A stretch of 9,544 nucleotides of DNA from Actinomycetota bacterium (GTDB taxonomy: Bacteria > Actinomycetota > Acidimicrobiia > IMCC26256 > JACDBD01). This document shows, in pieces, positions 1 through 6,271 of the stretch. The position numbers and the translations under genes are program-made. The DNA lies in contig JACDBD010000370.1 in the NCBI GenBank assembly GCA_013695115.1, positions 1 through 9,544 on the forward strand. Direction: 5' to 3'. The notes below the pieces were generated by a model. The model made no database searches and was not told where the DNA came from. It was given only the letters and a program-made list of their open reading frames with translations. Numbering within the stretch: the stretch's first letter is position 1; every line of letters begins with the position of its first letter.

Positions 1-87
1 GTCGGCGGCCAGGCGCCGCGCGCACGCCAAGCCGATGCCGCTCCCACCGCCGGTGACGAGCGCGCCGTATCCGTCGAGCGCGCTCAT
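1..87 (-). CDS. SDR-family dehydrogenase, N-terminal part only (runs off the window)
   Basis: This is the first 29 codons of a short-chain dehydrogenase/reductase on the minus strand. The rest lies left of the window. The start is ATG at 87-85, and the protein begins MSALDGYGALVTGGGSGIG. The TGGGSGIG motif at about residues 13-20 is the classical SDR TGxxxGIG dinucleotide-binding glycine motif after the first beta strand. Family members oxidise or reduce hydroxy/keto groups with NAD(P) in the cytoplasm. The start lies 3 nt after the stop of the acyl-CoA dehydrogenase at 91, so the two genes are almost certainly co-transcribed. In that setting a 3-hydroxyacyl-CoA or related alcohol dehydrogenase is plausible but unproven. 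The catalytic YxxxK region is not visible, so activity and substrate cannot be judged. Confidence 0.85.
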   Translation of the reverse strand, partial: MSALDGYGALVTGGGSGIGLACARRLAAD

Positions 88-90
88 GGC

Positions 91-1269
91 CTAACGGGGC
101 GCCCGGGGCAGGCCGAGGCCGGCCATCCCGATGATCTCGCGCTGCACCTCGTTCACGCCGCCGCCGAAGGTTCCGACGGGGGCGGCCCGGTACGCCTGCT
201 CGAGGTCGCCCCGCAGCAGCGCCCCCGGCGAGCCGCCGGTGAGGTAGCCCGCGCCCCCCAAGACTTCGAGCAGGGCGCGGAACGCCTCCACCCGCAGCTC
301 GGTGCCGAACACCTTCATCGCCGACGCGTCGGCGGGGTTGAGCTCGCCGTCGCTAAGCGCAGCGGCGACGCGCCAGTTCGCCAGCTTCAGCACGTCGACC
401 TTGGCGTGGACGCGCGCCAGTGTCAGCTGCACCCACTCGTCGTCGATCACCCTGCGCCCGTCGGCATGGCGCGTCTCTTTTGCCCAGGCCAGCACCGCCT
501 GCAGATGGCGGTCGACGGTCCCGGCGGGACCGAGCGCGACGCGCTCGTGGTTGAGCTGGGTGGTGATCATCTTCCAGCCCTCGTTCTCGTTGCCCACCAA
601 CGCCGAGACCGGGACACGCACGTCCTCGTAGTAGGTCACGTTGGTGAAGCCGCCGCCCATGAGGTGGATGGGCGAGTGCTTGAAGCCGGGACGAGTGGTG
701 TCGACCAGGATGATCGAGATGCCCTTGTGCTTCGGGGCCTCCGGATCGGTGCGGCAGGCGAGCCAGACGAAGTCGGCGTCGTTGCCGCCGGTGGTGAAGA
801 CCTTCTGGCCGGTGATGACGTACTCGTCGCCGTCGCGCACCGCCCGGGTCCGCAGCGACGCGAGGTCGGTGCCGGCGCTCGGCTCGGTGTACCCGATAGC
901 GAAGTGCATTTCGCCGGCGAGGATGCGCGGCAGAAAATACTCCTTCTGCTCGTCGGAGCCGAAGCGCATGAGCGTGGGCCCGACGGTGTTGAGCGTGACC
1001 AGGGGCATGGGGACACCCGCCCGGTTGGCCTCGTCGTAGAAGATCAACTGCTCGAGTGGCGATCTCCCCTGGCCGCCGTACTCCCTGGGCCAGCCGACTC
1101 CCAGCCAGCCGTCGACGCCCATCTGGCGGACGATCTCCCGGTAGGCGTCACCACCAGGCTCACCCCCGGGACCGACCGCGGCGCGCCGTTCAGGCGTCAT
1201 CAGCCGCGCGAAGTAGTCGCGCAGCTCGAGTTGGAGCGCCCGCTGATCGTCGGTTAGGTCGATTCGCAT
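91..1269 (-). CDS. acyl-CoA dehydrogenase (FadE/isovaleryl-CoA-dehydrogenase-like active site)
   Basis: This is a 392-residue FAD-dependent acyl-CoA dehydrogenase, the usual length for the family, which makes the alpha-beta double bond of acyl-CoA thioesters in the cytoplasm. The N-terminal helical domain covers about 1-120. The FAD/substrate signature GYTEPSAGTDL is at about 126-136 and the GQKVFTTGG strand at about 154-162. The C-terminal helical bundle contains GGAGYLTG (about 338-345) and NEVQREIIG (about 373-381). The canonical MCAD-type catalytic Glu before the xQR motif is Gly here. E242 in LNHERVALGP fits the isovaleryl-CoA-dehydrogenase position instead. I chose ATG 1269 because the family homology begins there (MRIDLTDDQ). 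The open frame runs further upstream, but that stretch overlaps the divergent BKACE gene and does not look like ACAD sequence. There is no Shine-Dalgarno, and a TAGCTT box ends 8 nt upstream. The SDR gene follows after 3 nt. The chain length of the substrate is unknown. Confidence 0.95.
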   Translation of the reverse strand: MRIDLTDDQRALQLELRDYFARLMTPERRAAVGPGGEPGGDAYREIVRQMGVDGWLGVGWPREYGGQGRSPLEQLIFYDEANRAGVPMPLVTLNTVGPTLMRFGSDEQKEYFLPRILAGEMHFAIGYTEPSAGTDLASLRTRAVRDGDEYVITGQKVFTTGGNDADFVWLACRTDPEAPKHKGISIILVDTTRPGFKHSPIHLMGGGFTNVTYYEDVRVPVSALVGNENEGWKMITTQLNHERVALGPAGTVDRHLQAVLAWAKETRHADGRRVIDDEWVQLTLARVHAKVDVLKLANWRVAAALSDGELNPADASAMKVFGTELRVEAFRALLEVLGGAGYLTGGSPGALLRGDLEQAYRAAPVGTFGGGVNEVQREIIGMAGLGLPRAPR

Positions 1270-1277
1270 CCGGCTGG

Positions 1278-1287
1278 AAGCTACCGT
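1278..1287. promoter_or_regulatory. putative bidirectional leaderless promoter (overlapping -10 boxes)
   Basis: Only 25 nt separate the two divergent start codons. On the plus strand TACCGT (1282-1287) ends 7 nt before the BKACE ATG at 1295. On the minus strand TAGCTT (1283-1278) ends 8 nt before the acyl-CoA dehydrogenase ATG at 1269. Both fit the TAnnnT -10 consensus of actinobacterial housekeeping promoters at the distance expected when transcription starts at the start codon. The two boxes share the same TA step at 1282-1283. Neither gene has a Shine-Dalgarno, which supports leaderless transcripts. I see no convincing -35 box on either side. Confidence 0.55.
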
Positions 1288-1294
1288 CGCCGCC

Positions 1295-2197
1295 ATGGCG
1301 GAACCAGTGATCCTCGAAGCCGCGATCAACGGTGTCACGAGCAAGCAGCGCAACTCGAACGTCCCGGTCGAGCCGGACGAGATCGCCGCCGACGCGCTCG
1401 CTTGCCTGCGCGCGGGGGCGGCGATCGTGCACAACCACATCGACGTGTTCATGGTCGAGGGCGACGTCGCCGCCGACCGCTACCTCGAGGCGTGGCGGCC
1501 GGTGCTCGCCGATCGACCCGACGCCCTGCTCTACCCGACGACCAACGCCGGGCCGGAAGTGCAGGGCGCGTACGCGCACATCACCCCGCTGGCGAAGTCG
1601 GGGCTCATGCGGCTGTCGATCTCCGACCCCGGCTCGGTGAACCTCGGCGGTCTGGGTGAGGACGGGGTGCCGGCGGCCGGGTTCGTGTACGCCAACTCGT
1701 TCGACGACATCCGCCACCAGCTCGAGCTGTGCGAACGGCACCGGCTCGGGCCGAGCATGGCGATCTTCGAGCCCGGGTTCCTGCGGACCGCGCTGGCGTG
1801 GCGGAAGGCGGGGCGACTGCCGGCGGGAGCGATGTTCAAGCTGTACTTCGGCGGTGAGGAGGGGTACCTCGGCGGCCGGCGGGGCGGCATGCCGTTCGGG
1901 CTGCCGCCGACGCGCGCCGCCCTCGGCGCCTACCTCGAGCTGCTCGACGGATGCGACGTCCCCTGGGCGGTGGCGGTGCTCGGCGGCGACGTCGTCGAGA
2001 GCGGCATGGCCCTGCTCGCGCTCGAACGGGGCGGGCACCTGCGAGTCGGCCTCGAGGACTACGGCGGCCCGCGGGAGCCGACCAACGAGGAGCTCGTCCG
2101 CGAGGCGGTTGCGCTGTGCGCGCAGGTCGATCGGCCGGTGGCGACGTGCGAAGAGTCCGCCCGGATCCTGGGCCTGCCCGAGCGGGTCGCGGCCTGA
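1295..2197 (+). CDS. BKACE / DUF849 beta-keto acid cleavage enzyme
   Basis: This 300-residue protein belongs to the BKACE family (beta-keto acid cleavage enzymes, founded on Kce, the 3-keto-5-aminohexanoate cleavage enzyme). These zinc-dependent TIM-barrel enzymes convert a beta-keto acid plus acetyl-CoA into acetoacetate plus a new acyl-CoA. Visible family marks are LEAAINGVTSK at about 7-17, with Glu8 near the barrel start, the metal-binding VHNHI at 45-49 (H46, H48), YPTTNAG at 80-86, and the C-terminal RVGLEDYG at 250-257, with Arg250 and the likely third metal ligand Glu254. Its length is normal. The start is ATG 1295, without a Shine-Dalgarno and 7 nt after a TACCGT box. The stop overlaps the ATG of the LLM gene by 1 nt, so the two are translationally coupled. 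It is divergent from an acyl-CoA dehydrogenase. Substrate specificity varies widely in this family and cannot be assigned here. Confidence 0.93.
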   Translation: MAEPVILEAAINGVTSKQRNSNVPVEPDEIAADALACLRAGAAIVHNHIDVFMVEGDVAADRYLEAWRPVLADRPDALLYPTTNAGPEVQGAYAHITPLAKSGLMRLSISDPGSVNLGGLGEDGVPAAGFVYANSFDDIRHQLELCERHRLGPSMAIFEPGFLRTALAWRKAGRLPAGAMFKLYFGGEEGYLGGRRGGMPFGLPPTRAALGAYLELLDGCDVPWAVAVLGGDVVESGMALLALERGGHLRVGLEDYGGPREPTNEELVREAVALCAQVDRPVATCEESARILGLPERVAA

Positions 2198-3064
2198 TGC
2201 GCTTCCACCAGGCGGTCGCGTTCCTCGAGACCGACCAGCTGCTCGAGTTGTCGAAGGCGTGCGACGACACGGGCTACGCCGGCATCTACCTGTGCGACCA
2301 CATTTTCTTCCCGAAGGAGCTCGGGTCGCGGTATCCGTACTCGCCCCACGAGGACGGCTCGCCCATCTGGTCCCCCGAGACCGATTGGCCCGACATCTGG
2401 TGCGTCGTCTCGGCGATGGCCGCGGTCACGACGAACCTCCGCTTCACCAGCGGGGTGTACATCGCGCCGGCCCGCGACGTGTTCACGGCGGCGAAGCTCG
2501 TCGGCACCGCCGCCTACCTCTCCAACAACCGGGTCCACCTGGGTGTCGGCGTCGGCTGGTGCGAGGAGGAGTTCGACGGGACCGGGCAGGAGTTCCACAA
2601 CCGCGGTAAGCGCCTCGACGACATGATCCCGGCGCTGCGCGAGCTCTGGAGGGGTGGATGGGTCGAGTACCACGGCGCGCACTACGACTTCGGGCCACTC
2701 CAGATGAACCCGACGCCGACCGCGCCCATCCCGATCTACGGCGGCGGGCACAGCGAGCCCGCGTTGCGCCGCGCAGCCCGGCTGTGCGACGGCTGGCTGG
2801 CGGCGGGCGCGTACGCACGCCCGGCGCTACCTGGGCAAGATGCGGGACTACCTGAAGGGAGCGGGGCGGGAAGGCGATCGGTTCGCGATCTACCTGACGC
2901 TGGCGGCGCTCCCCGACGTCGAGCTGTACCGCGAGTTCGAGGAGGCGGGCGTCACCGACATGGTCTGCGCGCCGTGGATGCTCGCCGGCGGCGTCGATTC
3001 GACCCTCGATGCCAAGCTCGAGGCCACCGAAGAATTCGCCACGACCGTCATCGCCAAGATGTGA
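2197..3064 (+). pseudogene. LLM-class (luciferase-like, probably F420-dependent) oxidoreductase, frameshifted
   Basis: The gene encodes a luciferase-like monooxygenase-fold protein of the F420/flavin-dependent LLM class. These are cytoplasmic TIM-barrel redox enzymes of diverse substrate. ATG 2197 overlaps the BKACE stop by 1 nt. The first 208 codons give good family sequence: LCDHIFFP (32-39), LRFTSGVYIAPARD (81-94), HLGVGVGWCEEEF (114-126), RGKRLDDMIPALRELW (136-151), PIPIYGGG (177-184) and LCDGWLAAGAY (196-206). After about 2820 that frame becomes Arg/Ala-rich nonsense running to 3084. The family sequence resumes one base later (from 2822) as RRYLGKMRDYLKGAGRE and ends at TGA 3062-3064. 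Removing one C from CCC at 2820-2822 restores a 288-residue protein of normal length. A loss of about 8 nt is also possible, because a few residues seem missing between GAY and YLGKM. It could be a real mutation or a sequencing/assembly error. Confidence 0.88.
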
Positions 3065-3069
3065 CACCG

Positions 3070-3116
3070 TTCTCGAGGCCCTGACGCACCGTTTCGGTAC
3101 ACCACAGCCTCGAGAA
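3070..3116. repeat. 10-bp perfect inverted repeat with 27-nt loop (possible terminator or small mobile repeat)
   Basis: TTCTCGAGGC at 3070-3079 is repeated as its exact reverse complement GCCTCGAGAA at 3107-3116. Inside the loop ACCG-TTT-CGGT (3088-3098) can form a second, smaller hairpin. The element begins 5 nt after the stop of the LLM gene, which would suit a terminator, but no T-run follows on the plus strand. Its right end is exactly where the minus-strand SDR remnant loses family resemblance. Function is unknown. Confidence 0.6.
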
Positions 3117-3203
3117 TGCGCCGATCACGGTGTGTCCGTCGGCCTCCATGCGTTCGCGAATGGCGCCGCCGATGCAGCCGGCCGAGCCCGTCACCACGAA
3201 CAC
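3117..3203 (-). pseudogene. remnant of an SDR-family dehydrogenase N-terminus
   Basis: Read on the minus strand from GTG 3203-3201, 29 codons give VFVVTGSAGCIGGAIRERM followed by EADGHTVIGA. This is a textbook SDR first beta strand, a TGxxGxIG glycine motif, helix and second beta strand. The Asp/Arg-rich cofactor segment expected next is missing. The frame instead enters the inverted repeat at 3116 and stops at 3050-3048 after 51 codons in all. No catalytic YxxxK or C-terminal half exists nearby, so this is a truncated relic, not a working enzyme. A TACCGT box (3215-3210) lies 6 nt upstream of the GTG, as at the leaderless genes here, so the old promoter may still be present. It lies opposite to the flanking plus-strand genes. 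It is distinct from the SDR at the left edge, whose N-terminal sequence differs. Confidence 0.65.
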
Positions 3204-3207
3204 GTCC

Positions 3208-3219
3208 CGACGGTAGCCT
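3208..3219. promoter_or_regulatory. putative second divergent promoter (TAGCCT plus / TACCGT minus)
   Basis: On the plus strand TAGCCT (3214-3219) fits TAnnnT and would start a leader of about 20-25 nt ahead of the amidohydrolase, which does have a Shine-Dalgarno. On the minus strand TACCGT (3215-3210) lies 6 nt before the GTG of the SDR remnant. The minus-strand 10-mer GCTACCGTCG (3217-3208) is identical to plus-strand 1280-1289 at the other divergent junction. No clear -35 box is seen. Confidence 0.4.
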
Positions 3220-3233
3220 GACGCCCTCGTCAG
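3218..3233. other. small hairpin CTGACG-CCCT-CGTCAG upstream of the amidohydrolase
   Basis: A perfect 6-bp stem with a 4-nt loop lies between the putative -10 box and the Shine-Dalgarno of the amidohydrolase. It could be a half-site pair for a regulator or a leader-RNA hairpin, or it could be chance in such GC-rich DNA. Confidence 0.35.
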
Positions 3234-3237
3234 ATCC

Positions 3238-3244
3238 GGGGAGG
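3238..3244 (+). promoter_or_regulatory. Shine-Dalgarno GGGGAGG of the amidohydrolase
   Basis: GGGGAGG lies 4 nt before ATG 3249 and supports that start. It contrasts with the divergent pair at 1269/1295, which has none. Confidence 0.7.
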
Positions 3245-3248
3245 CAGG

Positions 3249-4973
3249 ATGCTCGACTGCAAGGTGATCGGAGCCGAGGTCGTCGACGGGACGGGGGCGC
3301 CGCGACGCCGGGCCGACGTCGGGATCCGCGACGGGCGGGTCGTCGCCCTCGGTGACCTCGACGAGGACGCCGCCCGCACGATTGACGCCGGTGGGCTCGT
3401 CGTCGCGCCCGGCTTCGTCGACATCCACACCCACTACGACGCCCAGGCGTTCTGGGACCCCGCGCTCACGCCGTCGCCGCTCCACGGCGTGACCACGGTC
3501 GTCGGCGGCAACTGCGGGTTCACGATCGCGCCACTCGAGCCGAGCCAGGCCGACTACCTCATGCGCATGCTCGCCCGGGTCGAGGGCATGCCCCTGGAGT
3601 CGCTCGAGGCGGGCGTGCCGTGGGACTGGCGCAGCTTCGGCGACTACCTCGACCGCCTCGATGGCACGCTCGCGGTCAACGCCGGGTTCCTGGTCGGCCA
3701 CTCGGCCATCCGGCGCGCGGTCATGGGCGCAGCCGGCACCGGGCAGGAAGCGACTCCCGAGCAGCTCGACGCGATGACGACGCTCCTCTCCGAGTCGCTG
3801 GCCGCCGGCGGGCTCGGCTTCTCGTCGTCGCAGGCGGCGACGCACAACGACGGTGACGGCAACCCGGTGCCGTCACGCTCCGCCGGCCGCGGCGAGCTCG
3901 TCGCGCTCGCCCGAGTCGTGCGCGAGCACCCCGGAACCACGCTCGAGTTCATCCCCGCGGTCGGTGGGTTCGCCCCCGAGCACGTCGAGCTGATGGCCGA
4001 TATGTCACTGGCCGCCAACCGGCCCCTCAACTGGAACGTCCTGGCGGTCAACTCGGCCCGGCCCGACGGGCACCACGCGCTGCTCGGCGCCTCGGACGCG
4101 GCGGCGGCGCGGGGTGCGCGCGTGCTCGCTCTCACCGTGCCGGACGTGATGCGCATTCACCTCACGTTCAAGGCGGGGTTCCTCCTCGATGCCCTCCCGG
4201 GCTGGGGCCCGACGATGGCGCTCCCGCCGGCCGAGAAGATGCGCGCCCTCGCCGACCCGGATGAGCGGCAGCGGTTGAAGGACGCGGCTGCGTCGCCCGA
4301 GGCGGGCGTGATCGGGGGCCTCGCCCGCTGGGAGCGGCTGACGGTCGTCGAGACGTTCGACGCCGGTAACGACGGGCTGACCGGCCGGCGTATCGGCGAC
4401 ATCGCCGGCGAGCGCGGCCAGGCCCCGTTCGACGCCCTCCTCGACATCGTGCTCGCCGACGAGCTCCGCACCGTGCTGATGCCGCCGGCCGCGGGCGACG
4501 ACGACGAGTCGTGGCGGCTGCGAGTCGAGACGTGGCGCGACCCCCGCGCCGTGGTCGGCGCCTCCGACGCCGGCGCTCACCTCGACATGCTGTCGACCTT
4601 CAACTACTGCACCGCGATGCTGCACGAAGCGGTGGTGAAGCGGGGACTGCTGCCGCTGGAGGAGGCCGTTCACCTGCTCACCGACGTGCAGGCCCGCCTC
4701 TACGGCATCCGCGAGCGCGGCCGTGTCGCCGAGGGTTGGCACGCCGACCTCGTGGTCTTCGACGAGCACCGCATCGGACCCGCTCCTGTCCACACGCGCT
4801 ACGACCTCCCCGCCGGTGCCGGCCGCCTCTACTCCGAAGCGGAGGGCATCGAGCACGTCCTGGTCAACGGCACCGAGATCGTGACCGCAGGTGAGCTGAC
4901 CGGCGAGCGGCCCGGCACGTTGCTCCGGTCGGGTCGAGACACCGAGACGGTGGAGGTGCCGGGCGCGGCGTGA
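3249..4973 (+). CDS. N-acyl-D-amino-acid deacylase-like amidohydrolase (Amidohydro_3 family)
   Basis: This 574-residue protein is a metal-dependent hydrolase of the D-aminoacylase branch of the amidohydrolase superfamily. Characterised relatives remove N-acyl groups from D-amino acids. An N-terminal beta-sandwich piece (about 1-50) leads to APGFVDIHTHYDAQ, with metal ligands H60 and H62. GGNCGFTIAPL at 86-96 contains C89, matching the bridging Cys of D-aminoacylase, and VGHSAIR is at 149-155. GASDAGAHLDM at 437-447 contains the catalytic-type D440. A C-terminal sandwich segment (GRVAEGWHADLVVFDE, about 491-506, and HVLVNG, about 536-541) closes the protein. The two later His ligands of D-aminoacylase are not evident: the matching stretches read LEFIPAV (232-238) and LNWNVLA (260-266). 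The protein is about 90 residues longer than classic D-aminoacylase, so the substrate may differ. ATG 3249 has a good Shine-Dalgarno. The stop overlaps the MFS gene by 4 nt. Confidence 0.9.
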   Translation: MLDCKVIGAEVVDGTGAPRRRADVGIRDGRVVALGDLDEDAARTIDAGGLVVAPGFVDIHTHYDAQAFWDPALTPSPLHGVTTVVGGNCGFTIAPLEPSQADYLMRMLARVEGMPLESLEAGVPWDWRSFGDYLDRLDGTLAVNAGFLVGHSAIRRAVMGAAGTGQEATPEQLDAMTTLLSESLAAGGLGFSSSQAATHNDGDGNPVPSRSAGRGELVALARVVREHPGTTLEFIPAVGGFAPEHVELMADMSLAANRPLNWNVLAVNSARPDGHHALLGASDAAAARGARVLALTVPDVMRIHLTFKAGFLLDALPGWGPTMALPPAEKMRALADPDERQRLKDAAASPEAGVIGGLARWERLTVVETFDAGNDGLTGRRIGDIAGERGQAPFDALLDIVLADELRTVLMPPAAGDDDESWRLRVETWRDPRAVVGASDAGAHLDMLSTFNYCTAMLHEAVVKRGLLPLEEAVHLLTDVQARLYGIRERGRVAEGWHADLVVFDEHRIGPAPVHTRYDLPAGAGRLYSEAEGIEHVLVNGTEIVTAGELTGERPGTLLRSGRDTETVEVPGAA

Positions 4974-6271
4974 GCGAGCTCGCCGGGATCGACCCCGGCG
5001 CCCCCGCCCTCGAACCCGACCTCTCCCGCCCACTTCCCCGCGCGCTGCGCGCCCTCGCGTTCCGCGACTTCCGGGTGTTCTGGTCGGGCGCGATCGGCTC
5101 CAGCATCGGGACCAACATGCAGCTGGCGGCGCTGCTCTGGGTCGTGGCGATCGAGACCCGCAGCGCGTCCAAGGTGACGCTAATCGCGTTCGTGACCGTG
5201 TTCCCGCTGCTCGTGCTGGGGCCCGTCGGGGGCGCACTGGCCGACCGGCTCCCCCGCCGGCGGTTGCTGCTCGTCACCCAGACCGGGTTGATGATCCAGG
5301 CGTTCACGCTGTGGGCGGTGTGGGAGGCCGGGCTCGGGTCGTACTGGGCGCTGTTCGGGATCTCGCTCGCCGGCGGTGTGGTCATCGCGCTCAACACCCC
5401 GGCGTGGCAGTCGATCGTGGTCGAGCTCGTCCCGCGCGACTACCTCCAGAACGCGATCACCCTGAACTCGGCCCAGTTCAACGTCGCGCGCGCGACCGGC
5501 CCGATGATCGCGGGCCTGCTCATCGCTCACATCGGACCGGGTATCTGCTTCCTGATCAATGCGTTGAGCTTCGTGCTCGTCCTCGGTGCATTGCTGGCGA
5601 TCTCGCCCACCAACCGCCCGCCCGCCTCCGACCCGGATGCCCGAACGGGCGTGGTCGCGGGCTTCACCGAGAGCGTGCGCTACGTCCGGGCCGAGCCCGG
5701 GCTGATGGTCGCCATCGGAACCCACGCGGTGTTCGCGCTGTTCGCCGCCCCCGTCGTCCAGCTGATCCCGGTGCTGTCGGTCGACGTCCTCCACGTCGGC
5801 CCGGAGGCGTACGGACTCCTCCTCGGCTCGTTCGGTGTCGGCGCGGTGGCGGTCGCGCTCGTCCTGGGCACCATCGACCAGCGGGTCGTGCCCAGCCGGA
5901 TCCTCGCCGGCGGCCTGGCGCTCACGGCTGTCTCGGTACTGGGGCTCGGGCTCGCACCCGGCGTCGCGGTGGGGATCGTGTTCATGGTGGCGTTCGGCGC
6001 GTCGTACGTGACCGTGGTCGCGATCGACCACAACGCCATCCAGTCGCTCACCGACGACCGCATCCGCGGGCGCATCACCAGCTTGTGGCTGATGACGTTC
6101 GGGACGTTCTTCCCGCTCGGCACGATCCTCCAGGGCGTGATCGCCGACGTCGTGGGCGTGCGGGCGGTGCTGGTGGCGAGCGCGTCGCTGGTCGCGCTGT
6201 GCCTCGCGTTCGTGATGGCGCGGGGCCTGCTGCCCCGGATCGACACCCCTAGGGCTCGAGGACGACCTTGA
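4970..6271 (+). CDS. MFS transporter, MFS_3 / EntS-like exporter type
   Basis: This 433-residue integral membrane protein of the major facilitator superfamily probably exports or imports a small molecule across the cytoplasmic membrane by proton antiport or symport. It starts with FRDFRVFWSGAIGSSIGTNM at about 31-50, typical of the MFS_3 group that includes the enterobactin exporter EntS. The loop 2-3 motif GGALADRLPRRRLL is at about 87-100. PAWQSIVVELVPRDYLQNAI at about 144-163 and FNVARATGPMIAGLL at about 170-184 are also typical. Hydrophobic segments occur throughout, with the central cytoplasmic loop near 212-245, consistent with 12 helices. The GTG start at 4970 overlaps the amidohydrolase stop (GTGA), with GGAGG 13 nt upstream, so coupling is likely. 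A transporter for the deacylase's substrate or product is a reasonable inference. The last 23 nt overlap the end of the convergent MDR gene. Confidence 0.92.
   Translation: MSELAGIDPGAPALEPDLSRPLPRALRALAFRDFRVFWSGAIGSSIGTNMQLAALLWVVAIETRSASKVTLIAFVTVFPLLVLGPVGGALADRLPRRRLLLVTQTGLMIQAFTLWAVWEAGLGSYWALFGISLAGGVVIALNTPAWQSIVVELVPRDYLQNAITLNSAQFNVARATGPMIAGLLIAHIGPGICFLINALSFVLVLGALLAISPTNRPPASDPDARTGVVAGFTESVRYVRAEPGLMVAIGTHAVFALFAAPVVQLIPVLSVDVLHVGPEAYGLLLGSFGVGAVAVALVLGTIDQRVVPSRILAGGLALTAVSVLGLGLAPGVAVGIVFMVAFGASYVTVVAIDHNAIQSLTDDRIRGRITSLWLMTFGTFFPLGTILQGVIADVVGVRAVLVASASLVALCLAFVMARGLLPRIDTPRARGRP

Noticed and set aside
1270..1452. Upstream extension of the acyl-CoA dehydrogenase by 61 codons
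   Set aside because: It would overlap most of the first part of BKACE and has no ACAD similarity. Family sequence begins at MRIDLTDDQ.
2821..3084. Continuation of the LLM gene in its original frame to 3084
   Set aside because: The residues are Arg/Ala-rich without LLM features, while the family C-terminus is found one base over, ending at 3064.
4005..5237. 410-codon open frame on the minus strand opposite the amidohydrolase
   Set aside because: It is antisense to a complete amidohydrolase and crosses the amidohydrolase/MFS junction without any recognisable domain.
6247..6254. CCCTAGGG palindrome at the MDR stop
   Set aside because: Eight bases around a TAG stop in GC-rich DNA is expected by chance and has no loop or T-run.
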